Assembly (NCBI RefSeq): GCF_001649575.2
Contig: NC_051444.1
Span: 21,223,243-21,287,242 of the forward strand
Origin: Kryptolebias marmoratus
Taxonomy: Eukaryota > Chordata > Actinopteri > Cyprinodontiformes > Rivulidae
Length of the DNA: 64,000 nucleotides
Direction: 5' to 3'
A program made the translations under genes and the position numbers. Below the pieces are notes generated by a model. The model was not told where the DNA came from. It saw only the letters and a program-made list of their open reading frames with translations, and made no database searches. Shown piece by piece: positions 11,641 through 23,149 of the stretch. Each line of letters opens with the position of its first letter. Position 1 is the first letter of the stretch.

Positions 11641-11929
11641 TTCCTCATATCTGAACATCGCCTCTTCTATTTTCGTTGATTTTACTCATGCCTTCATGCC
11701 CCCCCCAGATTGATATATAATATATTTTTAACTGTTTGAGGTACAAAATAACATGTTTACGAAAACCACAAATAAAAGCAAATCTTGTCATTATGTGTAC
11801 GTTGCTCAAAAGAAAAAACGTTATACTAATCACTTTTGTGCAACTGCTTTAATGATGTTTAAACATATGACTTGCAAACCCCACACATGCTTTGACACAA
11901 ATACATCCCCAAGTGCTCTCCAGTCCAAC
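11641..11929. other. AT-rich noncoding sequence
   Basis: A C-run at 11699-11707 and AT-rich filler are all I see. A frame spanning 11753-12295 (180 residues as read) has an ordinary noncoding composition, with Lys, Thr and Ser from A-rich triplets, and is not recognised. Confidence 0.4.
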
Positions 11930-12620
11930 AAGCAGGGAGAGTGGCCGCTCACCAGAGGCCTATTGATTGTACCTGGATCCGCCAAACTCCCCACTCTGTC
12001 ATTCAAGCCCTTTCAATTTTTAATCACCAGCTCCATCATCAAAACAAGCTCCTGTACTGCCAAACACACGCGCACATGCACAAGTAAAAAAAAAATGTCT
12101 CAAATATACACTCAGTTGCAGAAAAGTGCATATTTTTTTCCACCTACAGTACCAAAAACACTCTTACCCTTTGTGTCTGTATACATGTACATGATTTCCT
12201 TCCATCACAGACAAAAAAACACAACAACACATGACACATTGTTTGTTTCAGATTTATATTCACAACCAAAAATGGCTTTCCCAGTTGACAAATAACATTA
12301 GGATCCGCATCATATTCTGTGCCTTTGAGTGATTGTGTGGGAGAAGGCTTGTGAAAGCATGTGTGATCACCTGGCCCTGCCTTGTGGAGCCCCAGACTGT
12401 AGCCAGTTTTGACCTTGGGCTCCGCCATATTCATTACATCATTAAGTTACCTCTTCATTAACTTTTCATTGTTTATGGAGGAGGCATGGGGAAGGAGAAT
12501 AGATGGGGGTGAGGCGATGAAGGGAGCTCTTTATCAAAAAGGTTTATCAGTGGCTGGGCTGCTGGGCCCTGTTCTGAGCGCCCCTCCTCTGCAGTCTTGG
12601 CAGGTTATTTTACCAAAAGA
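11930..12620. promoter_or_regulatory. Candidate conserved noncoding elements (two blocks)
   Basis: Block one (11930-12060) includes GGCCTATTGATTGTACCTGG and CCTTTCAATTTTTAATCACC. Block two (12300-12620) includes GCCATATTCATTACATCATT, AGTTACCTCTTCATTAACTT and GAGCTCTTTATCAAAAAGGT, and ends in GCAGTCTTGGCAGGTTA. Composition is balanced, simple repeats are absent and homeodomain-like ATTA/TAAT cores are frequent. I rate block two among the best enhancer candidates in the window. Conservation has not been tested. Confidence 0.35.
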
Positions 12621-13124
12621 AAATGGATTGTAACTTTTTCAGTGATTTTTTTATATATAAATATATATGTTAAAGCAACCCTAAAAATGTCCTTTAAACT
12701 CTGTGCTTTTGACACAATCAGAGGCACTCCTAAAATATCCAGGATTTTTTAACTTAGGAATTGTACTTCCAAACTTTTTTTTGATGTTGTTGTTTTTGTT
12801 TTTCATTTTTGCTCGGAAGAAAAAAAAAAGATAGAAGCAAAGTGCCTAGCCCTGTTACTGCTGGAGTGGTGAGTAAAAACCAATCAGTCCATTTATTCTG
12901 TCTTGTTTCACAATTACTTTGCTTGACTTTGTTCATAAATCGTCAACGTGCACATTTAAAATCATGACAAAGTCCCGATCATTCTCAAAGCATTTTTGCC
13001 ACTGTTTCAAAAATCCAGTAATTACACTGATGAAACTGACATTTTAGTTGCAGGTTGGGAATGAGAAAATATATAATGCAAAAGAAAGATATATGGATAT
13101 AATGCAAAAGTCAAAGAGTTGTAT
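12621..13124. other. AT-rich noncoding sequence
   Basis: Short AT tracts (12650-12670), T and A runs (12775-12830) and no recognisable features. Confidence 0.45.
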
Positions 13125-13960
13125 ACCAATGCTAAGACCCCCTCACACTGGATGACAGTCCTGCTATGCTCGCTACAACACATTAGAACATGTCTGCATG
13201 GCAAATTTGAAAGACCTCCTTTAGTGTGAAGTCAGTCATGGTGCTGATATGCTTTTAGTACTTACATTTTTATATGGTCCTGAGAGGTATTCTGTTGCCC
13301 TTACCACACTCTGTAAGCCCATCCTAGCAAAACTCTTTTGGATAGTGTCAGGAGAAAGATAGGGGTTTTCTCACAATCATAGCTGTAGTTTGGGAATAAC
13401 GGCAGTGTGATCAGTCTTACTTCAAATTTTTGTCCAATAAAAAAACATGGCAAAGTGTGCAAGCCCACTTCCACCATTGTCACTACGCTTCACTCAGGAC
13501 CCTGACACATTGCCATTACAATGAAAAGCATGCTCAAAACCACCGTGGACTTACTATTCTCTATCGCACATAATGGAGAGCTCATCCATTCATCTATCCA
13601 TCTATCCATCCACCCTTTGTTTTGCTGCTCATCCATCATTGGATCATGGAGTCAGCAGGTCCAGGAGGGAAACCCTGACTCTCTCCAGTTCCTCCTGGAT
13701 GATCTGAAGGCATTGCAAGCTATAATGCCTCCAGTGATTTCTAGGTCTGCCCCTAGGTCTTCTCCCATGCGACATTCAGCTCCTCCGTCACCACGACAAA
13801 CTGGAGCATTGCCCTCATTACTATGAACAAGGCTTCAATTTGTTGATCCATCTTCTGCGCCATCATACCATCCTTCATTACACCTTGGGAACCCCACTGT
13901 GTTCTTCAGCTAAAGATCTTGCCAAGACCCTGCAAAGACCATCCACGTTTTTGTTTTGTT
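13125..13960 (+). repeat. Family-1 interspersed repeat, copy 3, split by a LINE
   Basis: This is the most complete copy. The left end reads ACCCCCTCACACTGGATGAC and CTGCTATGCTCG. The centre has CCTTACCACACTCTGTAAGC, CTCACAATCATAGCTGTAGT and GATCAGTCTTACTTCAAATT. The right part has CCCACTGTGTTCTTC and ATCTTGCCAAGACCCTGCAA up to GACCATCCACG. The copy is interrupted between about 13575 and 13866 by an unrelated LINE fragment. Without the insertion the element would be roughly 550 bp from its left end to the conserved GACCATC block. Confidence 0.75.
13575..13866 (-). mobile_element. Non-LTR retrotransposon 3' fragment nested in family-1 copy 3
   Basis: On the minus strand this resembles the end of a fish LINE reverse transcriptase frame. 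The segment near 13790-13850 reads like the family's stretch with core residues VMR followed by VVV and EEL. The segment near 13670-13770 matches the GRPR-to-LLPP C-terminal region at DNA level (GGGCAGACCTAGAAATCACT, AGGAACTGGAGAGAGTCAGG). Most of the intervening coding region is deleted, and stops and frameshifts are present. The 3' end is marked on the plus strand by an (ATCT/ATCC)n tract at 13582-13612, the usual tetramer tail. The family is inferred to be RTE- or L2-like from memory only. Confidence 0.7.
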
Positions 13961-16394
13961 TTTTGTTTTTTTCTGTTCTGACTCAGAGATAAAGCTTTAT
14001 CATGGAAATATAGACTTTGTTTTTTGTACATTTTTTTTCTTTTTCTAACCTTACAACAATGTCTAAAATGTTTAAAACCTTTAAAAGTTTCTCTGCTAAC
14101 TTGCTATGCATGACACTGTGATATATTATTCAAACTTTGTTGCACATGTATTGATTACTTTTTTTTTAGACATAATCTTTTGTATGATAAAAGAAATACA
14201 TACAATGCGTGTTTTTGTTAGGCCTGGTGACATCAGCCTTCCCTGTTGCCTGAGAATTTTGATAGCTTCTGGTGCTATATTTGTAGGCCTTTTCAGTGAA
14301 TCATCAAACTTCAGACAGAGATTTGTTTTAACAATGGTTCTACTTCACACAACTATAGGGGGAGCCCAAGAGCACAATTATGCCAGAAATGCTGGTGTGG
14401 CTTTAATGTGCCTTTAAAACACAAAGTGCCCCCTATGATTTTTTTATTGATCTACCATTGTGCAGTCTTGTGTGTCTGAAATCTGGTTGTGAACATATTT
14501 TTGAGGGCTGGCCTTGTAGCCACCAGGCCCTGTTGTGCCTGCACACCACTTTAGCTTTCTGTCATTAGCGATGCATCGCCCCAACAGCAGACACAGATTG
14601 TGTTTAGAACAAAAAAAAACAAAAAATGTCCTTGCCAACCACTATCTACCATTGCAGTCCAATTATAAATGGCAGCTCACTATAGCATTACTCAGTCATT
14701 GTCCCTCTTCCACTCACTCTTTTTAACAGTGGTGGTGTCTGGCTCGACTCCACTGATTTTCTACAATAAAAGGGGTAGATGTCCCCTTGTGTTACAAGCT
14801 GCTGAACGCTTGTTAGTTCACACTTTTTCACTGAGAAAGCTCAGAGGGGGAGAAAGAGTGACAGACATTTATACAATTTCACCCTGAGATCCTTCAGCAA
14901 CGTAGCATTGCTGTTTATAAATGTAACTTTCATTTTGAAAATAAAAATTTCTGAAGAAACAGGTAAATGAGATAATACGATAAATGTTTAAAAAGTGAAT
15001 GGATCAAGCCAAGATGAAAACAAAACAGGGTTTGTATCACACTTTGCTGTAGAAACATACCTACCGTTTTTTCAAAATTAAAATTTTCCTTGCACATTTT
15101 CTTTTCACTCTTGGTTTAGGATAGTTTAAGAGTCAGGATCTGTCATTGTTATTATACTTTCCAAGGGGTTTTTTTAGGTCCAAAGGGACAGATGAATAAA
15201 GGAAGCGTGTCCTTATTTTGTTTATTAAAAAAATAAAATAATCAAAACGTGCAAAGAGAACCCTGATTATGCAATATCACTGCTTCTTTTAAAACCATAA
15301 ATAATTAAAACAATTCAACTAACTCTTATATCAAAATTACAGACCTTATTCAAGACCTGATGTTTGATCTGATAGTTTAAGCTTTAGCTAGCTGATGGCT
15401 CATTCTTTGTACAAATGAATTCATCAAATGTACATCCTATTTACATCATACTTTGCAATGTTTAACTGCAGATGGGTTTTTTTTCCATTAATCTCTCATA
15501 ACTTGTATTGCTCTGATAGATTATGGACTCATGACATGTCCTCCCCCACAGCCAGAGACTAATGTGAAACCTGAAACTTAACCTGAAATGACATAAATAG
15601 CTGAGAGAGCCAAATATCCTCTCCTCAAAATTCAATCATCTTGGTAAACAACAGCAAACGGCACAGCACACTGTAGATTATAATGGAAGATGTAAAGAAA
15701 AAAAAAAAAAAGATGTTGAGTTCTAACCAAAGATTTACGTTTTTGATTACATAAACCATGTTTTCAGTACAGAGTATGCCTCTGAGAACAATGGATGATT
15801 GCAACAGTAATGCATGCAAGCATGCATACCACACACAGTCACTCAGTTGATGCTATCTTGCAAGTCTTGTTTTCAAGAAAACTGCTTCTGAAAAAAAGAA
15901 AAAAAAAAAAGAGCTGTGTGCAAATACATCATTGGTCACTTGTTTAGTCTGGTTTATTGCAACAGCAAATGAGATGTCGAAAAACTGCAACTACAAATCA
16001 AATGCTAAAAAAAACATCATTCTGTCATTCTTTTATTTTCTCCTCTTCTTTTAAAGCATTTTATGTCTTGTCTTTTTGAAGATTTTTTTTTTTCTTATCT
16101 TTGCATTAAAACGTCTCAAAGGTTTAACTGATCAGGAAACAAGTCATTTTGTGCCAGCTTTGATATCAGCCGCAACCATCAAATTCATCATGTAAGTGGT
16201 TAAAATGGAGATGAAAAATAGCAAACCTCTCAGAACGATCAACGTGAACTAGATTAGTAACTAGATCACTGGATAACATAACTAAAGTAACTAGATCAAA
16301 TTTGGGCTAGGTCTGGCTATTCTCTTACTAAGTTTAATTATTTTAACTATCTAACCTTCATGAATTATAGTAGCTGTCATTAGCTTATTGGATT
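13961..16394. other. Noncoding stretch, no gene recognised
   Basis: T runs occur near 14031-14045 and 14161-14168, and an A run at 15699-15713. The part at 14210-14640 has a textured, repeat-like feel (AGGGGGAGCCCAAGAGCAC, AAAGTGCCCCCTATG) but I could not match it to anything. A frame at 14106-14417 (103 codons) is hydrophobic and unrecognised. Confidence 0.35.
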
Positions 16395-16560
16395 TTATAC
16401 AAAAACCTGAGGCTGGGGGTTCAAGCCCAGGTTGTGTCACAAAGGGGAACCAATGGAAAACAACTGCAAAATATTTCATGTCAGTTTCCTCACAGTGGCA
16501 ATCCCCACAGAAGGATGAAGCCAAAAGAAAAACAAAAATTAGATTTCATACAAAAAAAAA
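16395..16560 (+). repeat. Degraded fish interspersed repeat
   Basis: The order GGGGGTTCAAGCCCAGGTTG, TGTCACAAAGGGGAACC, GCAAAATATT, CACAGTGGCAATCCCCACAG and GATGAAGCCAAAAG resembles a common fish repeat. In that family a GGTTCAA(G)NCC box is followed by a TGTCA(G)GAAGGG block and a GTGGCGACCCC block ending in GCCGAAAG. The copy is strongly diverged. The GGTTCAAGCC box is also tRNA-B-box-like, so a SINE origin is possible. Confidence 0.45.
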
Positions 16561-17661
16561 TATTCTGGCAGAAACCAGACCTTATTTTTGAAACCTAAAA
16601 CTTTTTCTTTTTTTTTTAGTGTTGTAAATACAAGACACTTCTTTTTTTTAAAGGCATAGTGGGAGGAAGAAGTGAGGCATCAGTGAGAGCATCAGAGAGT
16701 AGAAAGGTTCTAAGGTGAGGTGCATTTTTGTTTATTTGACAGGTAACATCCCTTTTTTCTTTCTGTCTCAGCATCAGTTGTTTCTGCCTCAAAGCGTTAC
16801 TGTCAACTGATCTTTGATTAAACCTCTTTAACCTCCCTTCCCCATGTAGCCTTATGGCTGTATTCACTCTCAGGATATTCAACACCAGGAGGAAGTGCGT
16901 GTTATACATGCTTGAATTCTTGAGACAAATGCTTTAAATTAATCCAAGCAATGAATTCTGAACCGAATAGGCTTAACAGGCACTATTTTAAAAACTATTC
17001 TTAGGTTTAAGGGAACAGACTGGTTTAAAGGGGGTTCCTTTTTTTATCTAATGTACAGGTTTTCCTTGAGCCTACTCAGCTGTTAGAGTGAAAATTACAG
17101 TGAACAAACCTGAAAAGGATTTGGTCAGAGCAGCATTTGAGTCTGCTCTGACACCTGGGTTGGCAAAATTTGTTAATCAGCTTAGCTAACCGGATCTCTT
17201 TGTTTGTTCTTTCTCATTAGAGTACAAAACGTTCAGGGAACAGCTTCTCATTTTAGCCCTTGATCTTCTTTTTTTTCTTTTTTTTCTTTTTTAAATGACA
17301 AACGTCGCTGATGGCAGGTCATTAATTTCATGGGTAACTTGATGCCAGGCCAAAATAAAACTTGCCTATTGTTGGATTTGTGTCACTGGCTTTGCTCTGC
17401 CAGAGGTTGTTTGTGAGAGGAAATAAGCACCATCTTCCTCCCTCAGATTTATCATTGTAAGAATCACATTATCTTTTTCTTTCTTTCTTTCTTTACATTA
17501 TATATATCAGCATGGGTAATCAGTAAAGCAAAAGAAAAAAAATCAGGGCTTACAGAATTTTGATCAAATGTCTCTTTTGCATCTGAAATTTGTAAGACTG
17601 TGTTTTACTACTGAAATGTTTGTAAAGCTGCAAGGAAATGTAGCAATTTGAAGATAGGAGT

Positions 17662-17664
<3 letters not shown>
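16561..17664. other. Noncoding sequence with a (TTTC)n tract
   Basis: A (CTTT)n tract lies at 17477-17494 and T-rich runs at 17269-17292. The part at 17090-17230 and 17300-17460 is balanced and could include a CNE. I have no specific support for a gene. Confidence 0.35.

Positions 17665-17695
<31 letters not shown>
17665..17695. repeat. (AT)n dinucleotide microsatellite
   Basis: About 15 AT units, followed at once by ACATACACACACATGTGC and then a LINE fragment. The tract may mark the 5' junction of that insertion. Confidence 0.95.
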
Positions 17696-17699
<4 letters not shown>

Positions 17700-17704
17700 C
17701 ACAC

Positions 17705-17945
17705 ACATGTGCATGAGAAGCTGGAGAAATACCAAGGACTGAAAGAGGAAATAGAGAAGATGTGGAAAGTCAAGGTCTCAGTGGTACCAGTGGTCATTGG
17801 AGCACTCAGTGCTGTGACCCCCAAACTGGAAGAGTGGCTCCAAAAGATCCCCAGAACAACCTCAGAGATCTCTGTCCAGAAGAGTGCAGTCCTAGGAACA
17901 GCTAAGATACTGAGCAGAACCCTCAAGCTCCCAGGCCTCTGAGAT
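17705..17945 (+). pseudogene. C-terminal end of a non-LTR retrotransposon protein (5'-truncated)
   Basis: An open frame of 77 codons, with a stop directly after residues LKLPGL, matches the C-terminal tail of a fish non-LTR retrotransposon polyprotein that I remember. Landmarks in order are EKLEKYQGLKEE, VVPVVIGALSAVTPKLEEWL, TTSEISVQKSAVLGTAKIL and LKLPGL. The part after the stop (GATCTTGAGAACATAGACCGG) would be 3' UTR. The reverse transcriptase core and everything upstream are missing. The frame has no internal stop, so this copy is younger than the other transposon debris here. The clade (R2-like or related) is uncertain. Confidence 0.8.
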
Positions 17946-19189
17946 CTTGAGAACATAGACCGGGATTTCTAAAATGTTTTCAAATCAGAAAAGCAAAGTA
18001 TCTGACACAACACAATTGTGTTTGTTTGTTTGGGGATGTTAAAACACGTCATTTTGATTTGCTAGGTGCTGTTAGGTCTCAGGGCGACCTCAAAGGATAA
18101 ATAGCCAGCCTTTCCATCTTTTGCCCCACAGGACTTCAATCTTCATTTATGTTGTATATATTGCACATGTCAAGAGAGAAAATGGCACTTTATTGCAGTT
18201 GCATTCTTGTTTTGGTTTTAATAGCAAATTATTTATTTTTAATGGCTATATAGTTCAAGTAACTTAAGGGAAAACAATGAGCTACTAATTCTTAGTATGT
18301 CAAATCACTGACAGCTCTGCTAAGGAAAACAGACTTTGTTATTTATTTATTCATTTAGTTTGTTCAATACAATTTCCCCTTGAATGTTCAAGTTTTGAAT
18401 TATCAATAAATGCAGGATCAGCAACAGATCTGACATTACTAAAATATATTTAATAGACAAAACGATGTCCATTTAGGAAACTGTTCTTAATTTTAGCCTA
18501 TAAATTTAAGTAAAGCTTTACTGGGTGTCAGAAAAATCAAAATGCAATTTTAAATATCTACCACCAACTGATTAGTTTTTAAATTTCTGCTATCATGTCT
18601 GTGATGTTTAATGAATTGTCCTCAAAACAAGGATCATGTCCATAGCTGAAGTGTAGACATGTGAAGAGTAAGTGTGCTTCTCTGAGCTCTCAGTTTAAGT
18701 AGTTTAGACACCAAGTTTGAACATTGGGAGTAATTTGTGTTCAAATTTATGTTTGAATGGTAGCTCAAAGCTGCACGGTGATTTCAAAAGAAGCACAACT
18801 AATGGAAGAGTTGGGGCCAAGTGCATGACTTGAACTATGACCTCTTTTCACAAGGTGATAAAAGTGCTGTAAATTTTTTAAAAGGATTGTTTTGAAGTGG
18901 GGCTCTAGGGAAATGAGTATCTTACTTGTTGAAGATAGCTTTTTGAACATCTAAGATTTGGAGAGATGGAGTTTGATTCTGAAAGGACATATGAGCAAAA
19001 AGCTGCAGTCCAAATAAAGCCAACACCAAAGCAGACTGCTGCTGTATTAAAAGTCATCCAATCCCTAAACTTGCATAGCATTTCATGCAAATGCCTTTTT
19101 ATAAACTTTTACATCGCAGTCAATTTCACATTACATAGTTATTTTATTTATTTATAAAACTGTATGATTATTTGCAAGTGTAAATACCA
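17946..19189. other. AT-rich noncoding stretch
   Basis: The part at 18040-18140 (CAGGGCGACCTCAAAGGATA) is balanced and may be conserved. The rest is AT-rich filler without recognisable repeats or frames. Confidence 0.4.
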
Positions 19190-19790
19190 GCTATCTATAG
19201 CACCTCCAGAGAAGCTTGGGGAATTTTCAGCAAGAATTTAATATTTCTGCTAGAATAACCATGCAATACAAAACTGAAAGCAACATGGAGGTTTATTACC
19301 TAGCATTTCCAGGAACTGTTATATATTTTTTGAAACTGAAGATGTTTTAAGGCAGCAGCCACCCAGTTTGTTAGTGGGTCAGCCTAGACTAGTTGTTATC
19401 TCATCAATATGGTACTTCTAAATCAGATGGGGCCATCTCAAAACACTATTGTACAAACATTTATCACACTGTCAATTTCAAATTGCACAGTTAAAGTGCC
19501 CCGTGCTGGACTAAAAGTGTTGCTACTGCCACTGTTTTCACTTGAAAATAACCACAGAATTTCCTATAAATAACCAGGAGATGTGAAAATGATGGTGGGG
19601 TTTATAAAATAGTGATCACATGAATCCCTATAAAATTTTGAAAATGGCAGTTGTTATAATGCAGCAGTAATCCACTTTGATCTTGGGTGTGTTCAGACTA
19701 GCCATTAGCTCATCAATCCATTTAAACTGTGTTTTTCCAAACTGATGTCGTTTAAAACGCTATTTACAGCAGTAAAAAAATAATCATTCA
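19190..19790 (+). repeat. Family-2 interspersed repeat, copy 1
   Basis: It aligns by eye with 34240-34810. Shared blocks in order are AAAGTGCCCC followed by GCTG, GGAAATAACC/GAAAATAACC with AGAATTT, ATGTGAAA, a TATAA(A)-ATTTTGAA block, GCAGCAGTAATCCACTT/GCAGCAGTCCACTT, CAGACTAGC followed by TTAGCTCATCA, and TTTTTCCAAACTGA. Identity is moderate. The element has no open frame, and I do not know its class. Confidence 0.65.
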
Positions 19791-19990
19791 TAATCTTTCC
19801 ACAGAACCCTGCTTCAAAAATGACCAAAACACCTTTTAAAAAAAAACTTTCTCCACTTTCAAAAAAAAATTAAAAAAAAAAAAAACATGGCCTCCTTTAA
19901 AAAGAACTCCATCGGACTCCGACAGAAACTTTACAGTTTAAGCAGCATTCAAAACATTTCACAACAAATGTAGATGATTGTTATAACTGG
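19791..19990. other. A-rich low-complexity sequence
   Basis: Poly-A runs at 19836-19850 and 19859-19884 follow the family-2 copy. They may represent its tail or independent A-rich sequence. Confidence 0.5.
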
Positions 19991-22131
19991 AAATATGAGT
20001 TGTGTATAAAACACAGAGGTGATGACTGGGATCAATAGCGTTAGTACTAATGTTGTGTCGAGTGTGTCGTCATTAGACCACACACAGACCTCGCACGTAC
20101 CCACAGCAATCAGAGTGCAGCCTTCACTATCTGACAGAGAGCACCACCAGGGAAATGAGGCAGTGTGTGTGTGAGTGTGTGTTGTGCACATGTGTGTGAG
20201 AGGGGGAGAAAGACCTCAGAGCCCTAGGGATAGTGTGTCACATAAGCTCCATCACAAGGCTGCTTTATTGAGCCTGGCATGGGTCAGACCCCTACTGTCA
20301 TCTTCAAATATGCCTGCCACCTGCTCACACACACACACAGAAACACACTTGAGCATGAACTCACATACATGCTCACACGACCATATCTCGACACGCTCAT
20401 GCATACACAAACCGGCGCACATGGCTCGATGAGAATTCATCTGGTGTTTTCTGGTAATTGCAACAAAAACACCAAATCTGGACGTGTCACGTTCATCTCC
20501 CAAGACCCCAGAGTGAGGGCTAATTTCAAACAGTCTCCCCCTTTAACTGCACAGACTTCTGTCCTTTTTTTTCCTCCACCCACCCTATTTTTTTAACCCT
20601 CTCATCGCAGCGCAGTTTTCTGATTTTAAGGCATATGGCCAGGCTCTTGTGTTATAGACTGAGCCACAAACACGAGGTGTAAAAAAAATGCAGTCAGATG
20701 TAACTATTACTTTGGAATGGGTGAGCAAATCAGCAATTTTTTTTACTCTTTCCCAGCTAAAAACAATTTATTTTTTGTTAATAATTTGCCATAGTTCTGT
20801 GTACATGCACTCTCATACAAGTGGCACACACTGAGCTCTTCATTACCACAAAATGAGCACATGTGTGCACAAGTAAAGGTGTGTACAAGAGCATCTAGTA
20901 TGGACACGCTTTTTTTTTTCTTTCAAGAGGCACAAGTATGGTTTTGTGTATGACTGCATGAATGAGTGTGTGCATGTGAATGTTTTATGTGACTGTGCTT
21001 GTGTGTGTGTGTGTGTGCTCCCTGATGGAGATAAGTCTGAGTGGTTAGGAGGGAACAGATGTCAGCTGGTGTCGGCTGCCAGGAAGATTGAACAAAGCCA
21101 ATCACGTTGCTTTCCTGTCCAAAACGCATGGCAGAGGGAGACCTGCATCTAACAACAATTTGTGGCATTAACTCCAAGCATGCCACCCTGTCTGCAACTC
21201 TCATCTCTCTCTTCTTCTCTCAAACACACACATGTGCATGCCCCGCCATCATCCTGTTTGGAGTAAATATGGTAAACAACTGGTGGAGATATAAAAGATA
21301 GCAGGGGGACCAAACAAAATGGCGTCTGTAATATGATCTGCCCTCATTGCTACAGTAGATTAATCATTCATAAGCCTGAGCAGAGCAAACACTGGTTGGC
21401 ATTACTGATTTCTACCTGTTTTTTAGTTGTTTTGCAACAAATCGTTGATGAAATCAGGTGTCTCATACTGTGAAGTGTGTGTTTCTTTAGCTTTATCAGC
21501 CTTTGAAACAAAGCTTTTGCATTATATTGACTTGCTGCAGCAGAAAAAAAGGTTTAGTCTTTTCCTTTTGCCTTCACTTATTCTCTGTCTCTTCACCAAT
21601 TCCTGCCACTTCTTTTTTTGTTGCGCACAATCACATTTGCACTATGTCCTTTTGCATGCTAGTATTAAACATGTAGAAGCTGGATTGTGAAGAAAACACA
21701 AGTATCTTAATTCTTTTGGAAGTGACGACTGAGTCATGGATAAATTCACAATCTATCATGAACAATAGGATGCACTTTAAGAAACTAACATAATATCATA
21801 GGCAAAAATGTAAACAATAACTACTCTGGCACACTCAGCATTACTACAGTTTTGTTTAAAAATAGGATGAGAAGACATTCTTTTTTTTTTCTTTTTTTCT
21901 TTTTTGATCCAGAATTCAATCCCAGCGGTAGTTACAAATAGCCTCTGATTTTAGAAGATGTGCAGTTGGCCTATTTGGGTTAAAAGACAGACACGCACAT
22001 CCCTGGTGGGCAGCAAAGTCAAGCAATAAGCTGTTACAGCTGGTTCAACAGGGAGAAAGAAAGCTATGATGGTCAGAAGGAAGCTTCAGGAAAACCGTCA
22101 GAGCAGACATTTGAAGACTACACAGAAACCA

Positions 22132-22139
<8 letters not shown>
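19991..22139. promoter_or_regulatory. Mixed stretch with TG/CA tracts and candidate conserved elements
   Basis: TG/CA tracts lie at 20161-20205, 20325-20350 and 20997-21018. Between them are balanced, repeat-free blocks at 20400-20520, 20600-20660, 21040-21190 and 21240-21410. The last includes GGAGTAAATATGGTAAACAA and CAGTAGATTAATCATTCATA. There is no coding frame of note. The CNE reading is inferred. Confidence 0.25.

Positions 22140-22198
<59 letters not shown>
22140..22198. repeat. Long (TA)n microsatellite
   Basis: About 30 perfect TA units lie between CACACACA on the left and CACATAATGTGTGTGTG on the right. The flanks are themselves nearly complementary, so the whole unit can fold back. 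Open frames over it on both strands are artefacts of the repeat. Confidence 0.95.
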
Positions 22199-22204
<6 letters not shown>

Positions 22205-23149
22205 ATGTGTGTGTGGGGGGAGGGGGTTGTTGGGGAAGGAGGTGTAATCACCATCTTACCCTTGACTGACAGATCCTCAGAGAATGTCTGTTACAAATCT
22301 GTTGACCCTTGACCTGCAGACTGAGTTGTAAAAACCACTCTCCATTTCCCTTAAGACTTTAACAGCCTGCACAAGTGTTGTGTGTGTGTGTGCATTTGTC
22401 TTTGTGTGTGCCTGCCTTGTTGGTGAGGGTGTATGTGTGTGTGTGTGTCTGCAGAGTAACCCAGAGGTTAAAGAGCAATCTGCAGCCAATTAAGCGCTTC
22501 ACTAGGAGGGCCCTGCTTCCATGAATGAGAGGAATGCTCCACAAGCTTAAGAGAGGAGGACTTGACTGAGTGCTCTGTAAGCAGTGTGTGTGTGTGGTAG
22601 CTCTGTCATGGCTGTGATGTTTACAGTGCAGGTTTGTGTGCTGGGAACAATTAAGTGTCAGGGAGCTAATGTAAGGGTTTAAAAGTTCACCACATACAAG
22701 CTTTCATACAAAAAGCTTGAAGGCAGGATGCCTGACCAAAGATCTGCAGGCTACAGAGTAAACTCCAGACTCCCAAATCTCTAAAAATCTGCAGGTCTCA
22801 AAGGGAATAATAATAATAATATTATAGCAAGAAGATGTACTTTTTCTAGTAGTCATAACACACACCATTGAGAAAAAACTGGAAGAGTATGGAAAATGCT
22901 AATTAAAAAAAAACAAAAAACATTACAGTAATACCTGCAACAACAACCAAGAAAAATGTGACCATCTGGGGCAATTTGTGAGGTAAACAAAAAAAAGATC
23001 AGATTACTATTTTTAACAAATGTTTGTTATTATAGTGTGGTAAAAAAAAAATTCAAAGCGTTTGAGAAGAAAAAAATGAAACGGAAGATCTCTGCTTTGA
23101 CAACAAATGTGAAGAAAAATTACTGATCTGTTTCAAGACAGCATTCCGC
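22199..23149. other. Noncoding sequence with TG tracts and a short (TAA)n
   Basis: There is a G-rich run at 22212-22245, TG tracts at 22378-22392 and 22434-22448, and AATAATAATAAT at 22807-22820. The part at 22690-22790 may already belong to the transposon relic that follows. No gene is visible. Confidence 0.4.

Noticed and set aside
11753..12295. 180-codon open frame on the plus strand
   Set aside because: No coding bias, no homology I recognise, no splice context, and it runs into a candidate CNE.
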